From: Pseudoxanthomonas sp. PXM03
GTDB taxonomy: Bacteria > Pseudomonadota > Gammaproteobacteria > Xanthomonadales > Xanthomonadaceae
Assembly (NCBI RefSeq): GCF_014852005.1
Contig: NZ_JACVAU010000006.1
Coordinates: 30,565 to 94,564 of the forward strand
DNA: 64,000 nt
Direction of reading: 5' to 3'
The position numbers were made by a program, and so were the translations under genes. The notes under the pieces are model-generated. The model searched no databases. It was not told the DNA's origin and saw only the letters and a program-made list of their open reading frames with translations. Positions 61,049-64,000 of the stretch are shown here, piece after piece (the first letter of the stretch is position 1; each line of letters opens with the position of its first letter).

Positions 61049-64000
61049 TCACTTCCGTACGCCGACAGGGGCTGTCGGATCGTTACTGGCTTCCACGCGG
61101 ACCTTCGTACGTATCTCCGGACTCAGGCGTTTGGCGAGCGCTTCATAGACCGCCTTGGCACGGCGCATGCCGAGCGCGACGTTGTAGGCGTGCGACGCAC
61201 GCACGTCGGTGTGGCCGACGATCGCGATGCTGCCGCCCCCCATCCTGTCCAGCGCGGCCGCCACATTGTCCAGCAACGGCTCGAACTCCGGACGGATGTT
61301 CGATTTGTCCGTGTCGAACAGCACCGTTCCAAGCAGGGCACCCCCTTCATCGACACCGACGATCAGCGAGCCCGGATCGTCCACGTTGCCGCGCGCACTC
61401 ACCACCAGGCCCTTGGCCGCTTCGCCATCCAGCCTGGACAACAGGGCCGCCTTGACCGCGTTTGCACGATCGAAGGCCAGCACCTCGCCATCGGCATTCG
61501 CATTGATGACCACTTCACCACCCTGGTACTCGCGCACCTTGGCTGCCATGGCCTCGATCACCGGCAGATACTGCGGGCGGACCTCGGCGCTTCCGGGCGC
61601 GAAGAACACCTCGCCCATCTCCAGCTCCACCTGTTCGCTGCCGCCTTCGATGACCTGTTCCGGCACCTTCACGCCGAAGTCGAAGCGCACCGGCACGCCC
61701 GGGGTGATCCGGCGCAACAGGGGGTTGTCGGTGGTGAACTCGGCGCCGGCCGGCAGGGTGGACGGGTCGACCTTCAGGATGAAGTTGCGACCACGCTCCC
61801 ACGCACCGCCCGACACACCTGCCAGGTGGTAGCGACCGTACTGGTCGGTTTCGATCAGCAGGCCCTCCACCGAGGCGATGCGCACACCGGGGATGCCGCG
61901 CTCATCGATACCGGCGTTGCGGATGACGTAATCCACCACGTAGCCACCTTCGGACTGCGCCACACGACGCTCGACCGTCGGCGTGGCGGCATTCAGGCCC
62001 TTGGCCGCTTCACCGGTCTGCTCGACGCGGGTATTGCCCGCCGCATCCATGCGCACGGTGACACCCTGGTTGCTGGTCAGCACGAAGTCATCGGTGAAGC
62101 TCAGCTCGTTCAGACGCTGGCGGATCACCACTTCATGGTCCTCCGCCGGGTCGGCCACCGACTGGCGTCCGCTGATCGCACCGACGGCGATGCCATGCAA
62201 CAACGGCGAACTCGCATCCGGCTCCGGCTGCGGGCCGGTGCCACGATCCACGGTGGTGGAGTTGGCGACGTAGGCGCCCGGGGCAAAGCCGCCCTGCACC
62301 TTCACGCCACTCAGCGCGGCGCTGTCCTGCCAACCATCACCGTCGCGGTCGTTGAACACGGTACCCAGCAGCAGGCTGTCATCCAGCATCGGATCGGCCG
62401 TCAGCACCACCTCCGCGGTAGCGACATTGGACACCGGATCATCCGTCGCCGAGCGCACCTGTGCCTGGTTGACGTGGGTGCCCGGACGGACGCCCGCCCC
62501 CACCCGCATCACGTAGACCAGGGTGGCGGTCTCGCCGGCCGCCACGTCCACACCGCCGAAGCGGAGCGGGCTGCTGCCGGAAACCGTCGCCATGGCATCG
62601 GCATCGTTCGCCAACAGGGAGCCCTCGACGTAGCTGAAGCCCGCTGCCGGTGTATCCACAACGTTGCCGTTGACCAGATCGGTGCTGCCCACGTTCTCCA
62701 CGGTCAGCGTGTAGCGGACCAGATCGCCGATACGGACCTCGCGCGCGCCTGCCACCTTGCTCAGGCGGATCTCCGGCGCATCCAGTTCATGCTCCGTACT
62801 GCAGGTGGTGCAGACCGGCGGCTCGCCACCGCCGCCCGACGCGACCACATGGTTGCCGACGATGGCGCCCGCGTTCGCATTGACGACGGCGTCATAGCTC
62901 AGCGCATGCACACCGGCGGCCGTACCTGCGGGCAAGCGGCAGGTCAGCGTGGTGCCATCGAACATGCAGCCCGCAGGCAATGCGCCCAGCGTCAGTCCGC
63001 GGTCCGGCGTATCCACCAGTACCAGTTCTTCGGTCAGCGCGGACGCGCTGATCGCGACCGACAGGGTGTAACGGACCGTCTGGCCGATATGCACCTGTGC
63101 ACCCGTCCCCGGATCGGAGGACTTCGTCACGGTCACGCGCGGCTCGGCCACCGGGGTGACGGTATCGCAACGATCGGCACAGGTCGGCGTGTCGTCACCG
63201 GTACCTACCACCGCATTGTTCACCGTACCCGAGGCCGCGGCATTCACCGTGGCGGTATAGGTCACCGTGTAGATGCCCGGCACCGTGCCCGCAGGCAGCG
63301 TGCACACCAGCGGGTTAGTGCTGTTGCAGGTGTACGCACCGGCATTGGTCAGCGCCACGAAGTCCAAGCCCGTGCCCAGCGTGTCGGTCAGTACCAGCTC
63401 CGCCGTGGTAGCGGCATTGTTCACCGTCGCCGTCAGCGTATAGGTGATCGTGTCGCCTACGCTGACTTCCGTCTGATCCGCAGGCAATGCCGCGCCCTTC
63501 GCGTACGTCACCAGCGGCGGCAGCGGCTCCGTGACCGGCGTTTCGGTGCTGCAGCTGCCTGCGCAGGTCGGCGCGTCGTCGCCGGTGCCCACCACGGCGT
63601 TGTCCACCGTGCCTGAGGCCTGGTCGTTGACCGTGGCAGTGTAAATCACCGTGTAGGTGCCCGGCGCCGTACCGGCCGGCAAGGTGCAGACCAGCGGGTT
63701 GGTATTGCCGCAGGTGAAAGCGCCCGCCGTCACCGTGCCCAGATCCAGTCCCGGGCCCAAGGTGTCGGTCAGGGTCAGCTCGGCCGTCGTGCGGGAATTG
63801 GTGATCGACAGGCTCAGCGTATACGCCAAGGTATCCCCTGCCGAGACTTCGGTTTGCCCTGCTGGCAGGACAACCGACTTGCTGTACGTCACCGCAGGCG
63901 CCGTCACCGGCGTGCTGGTGCCGCAGTTCGTCGTGCAGGTCGCGTTGGTGCCGACCACGGCGTTGTCCACCGTGCCCACGGCCTGGGCATTCACCGTCGC
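61049..64000 (-). CDS. very large DUF11-repeat protein with tandem OmpA-like C-terminus (partial, runs off the window)
   Basis: The 5' part lies beyond 64000; at least 983 residues are present. From the window edge, about three DUF11-like repeats of 120-127 residues follow, each with the pattern YTLSxxxxN..TTAELxLTDTLG and a CNSTNPLVCTLPAGT strand. More divergent modules (ITVTKSSDPGTGAQ-type and IRLSKVAGAREVRIGDLVRY) come next, then a carboxypeptidase-regulatory-like domain (LIETDQYGRYHLAGV). The C-terminal 210 residues hold two OmpA-like peptidoglycan-binding domains: a degenerate one (VFFAPGSAEVRPQYLPVIEA) and a canonical one (VLFDTDKSNIRPEFEPLLDN, IAIVGHTDVRASHAYNVALG). It is probably anchored to peptidoglycan and displayed or secreted with the help of the adjacent barrel. 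Confidence 0.75.
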   Translation of the reverse strand, partial: ATVNAQAVGTVDNAVVGTNATCTTNCGTSTPVTAPAVTYSKSVVLPAGQTEVSAGDTLAYTLSLSITNSRTTAELTLTDTLGPGLDLGTVTAGAFTCGNTNPLVCTLPAGTAPGTYTVIYTATVNDQASGTVDNAVVGTGDDAPTCAGSCSTETPVTEPLPPLVTYAKGAALPADQTEVSVGDTITYTLTATVNNAATTAELVLTDTLGTGLDFVALTNAGAYTCNSTNPLVCTLPAGTVPGIYTVTYTATVNAAASGTVNNAVVGTGDDTPTCADRCDTVTPVAEPRVTVTKSSDPGTGAQVHIGQTVRYTLSVAISASALTEELVLVDTPDRGLTLGALPAGCMFDGTTLTCRLPAGTAAGVHALSYDAVVNANAGAIVGNHVVASGGGGEPPVCTTCSTEHELDAPEIRLSKVAGAREVRIGDLVRYTLTVENVGSTDLVNGNVVDTPAAGFSYVEGSLLANDADAMATVSGSSPLRFGGVDVAAGETATLVYVMRVGAGVRPGTHVNQAQVRSATDDPVSNVATAEVVLTADPMLDDSLLLGTVFNDRDGDGWQDSAALSGVKVQGGFAPGAYVANSTTVDRGTGPQPEPDASSPLLHGIAVGAISGRQSVADPAEDHEVVIRQRLNELSFTDDFVLTSNQGVTVRMDAAGNTRVEQTGEAAKGLNAATPTVERRVAQSEGGYVVDYVIRNAGIDERGIPGVRIASVEGLLIETDQYGRYHLAGVSGGAWERGRNFILKVDPSTLPAGAEFTTDNPLLRRITPGVPVRFDFGVKVPEQVIEGGSEQVELEMGEVFFAPGSAEVRPQYLPVIEAMAAKVREYQGGEVVINANADGEVLAFDRANAVKAALLSRLDGEAAKGLVVSARGNVDDPGSLIVGVDEGGALLGTVLFDTDKSNIRPEFEPLLDNVAAALDRMGGGSIAIVGHTDVRASHAYNVALGMRRAKAVYEALAKRLSPEIRTKVRVEASNDPTAPVGVRK

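Noticed and set aside
61190..63616. 808-residue plus-strand frame opposite the DUF11/OmpA gene
   Set aside because: It is His/Arg/Gly-rich without motifs; the minus strand encodes clear OmpA-like and DUF11 domains.
63200..64000. Regularly spaced repeats as a CRISPR array
   Set aside because: The units are about 365-380 bp long, imperfect, in frame and encode DUF11 domains; there are no short direct repeats with unique spacers and no cas genes.

Overview
The window looks like a chromosome segment from a GC-rich gammaproteobacterium of the Xanthomonadaceae (Lysobacteraceae), most like Pseudoxanthomonas, Lysobacter or Stenotrophomonas. The evidence is the bioB-bioF-bioH-bioC order, the heterotetrameric type glyQ/glyS pair, tatABC and tamAB, an S46 dipeptidyl-peptidase, interspersed CTCTCCCC-type and GTAGGAGCGACGCAAGTC-type repeats, and several genes whose -10 box sits only 6-7 nt before the start codon (leaderless style). 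No phage, plasmid, transposase, integrase or CRISPR signature was seen.

Left core (1-24.5 kb): the 3' end of plsB, an autoinducer-synthase-like N-acyltransferase, a DUF465 protein, ttcA, rdgC, a YgjP-like metallopeptidase, a small membrane protein, an alpha/beta hydrolase overlapping hemH, a SYLF lipid-binding protein, tatABC, a BPSS1780-type membrane protein, a glutamine amidotransferase, glyQ and glyS (with an AT-richer in-frame insert), tamA-tamB, an AlkZ-like protein and a DPP11-like S46 peptidase followed by a tiny oxidoreductase-like protein.

Accessory block (24.6-41 kb), almost all on the minus strand: a transmembrane Ser/Thr kinase with a TPR-rich C-terminal half; two large secreted DUF11 proteins; a small secreted GYWQN protein; and a secreted VWA/DUF6923/DUF11 protein. 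The three large proteins share a nearly identical C-terminal module. Next comes a three-gene cassette of methyltransferase, FemAB-like acyltransferase and BBE-type flavin oxidase, read from a promoter region with a palindromic operator-like site.

Right core (41-51.5 kb): mnmG; a sigma-54-like promoter driving a probable ~118 nt small RNA that ends in a strong terminator; a Tyr/Gly-rich lipoprotein; a PLP-dependent dehydratase with a YdcF protein; a SnoaL-like protein; and the biotin genes bioC, bioH, bioF and bioB. The bioB-comF divergent region carries a convincing BirA operator that overlaps the comF start.

Right surface-protein block (51.5-64 kb): a PA14-like/DUF11 secreted protein, ubiA, tRNA-Arg(CCG), a second kinase paralogous to the first, a large outer-membrane beta-barrel, and a very large DUF11-repeat protein ending in tandem OmpA-like domains that runs off the window. 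The recurrence of DUF11 surface proteins next to paralogous non-RD kinases with TPR domains is the best candidate here for an undescribed system. The functional link is inferred from context only.
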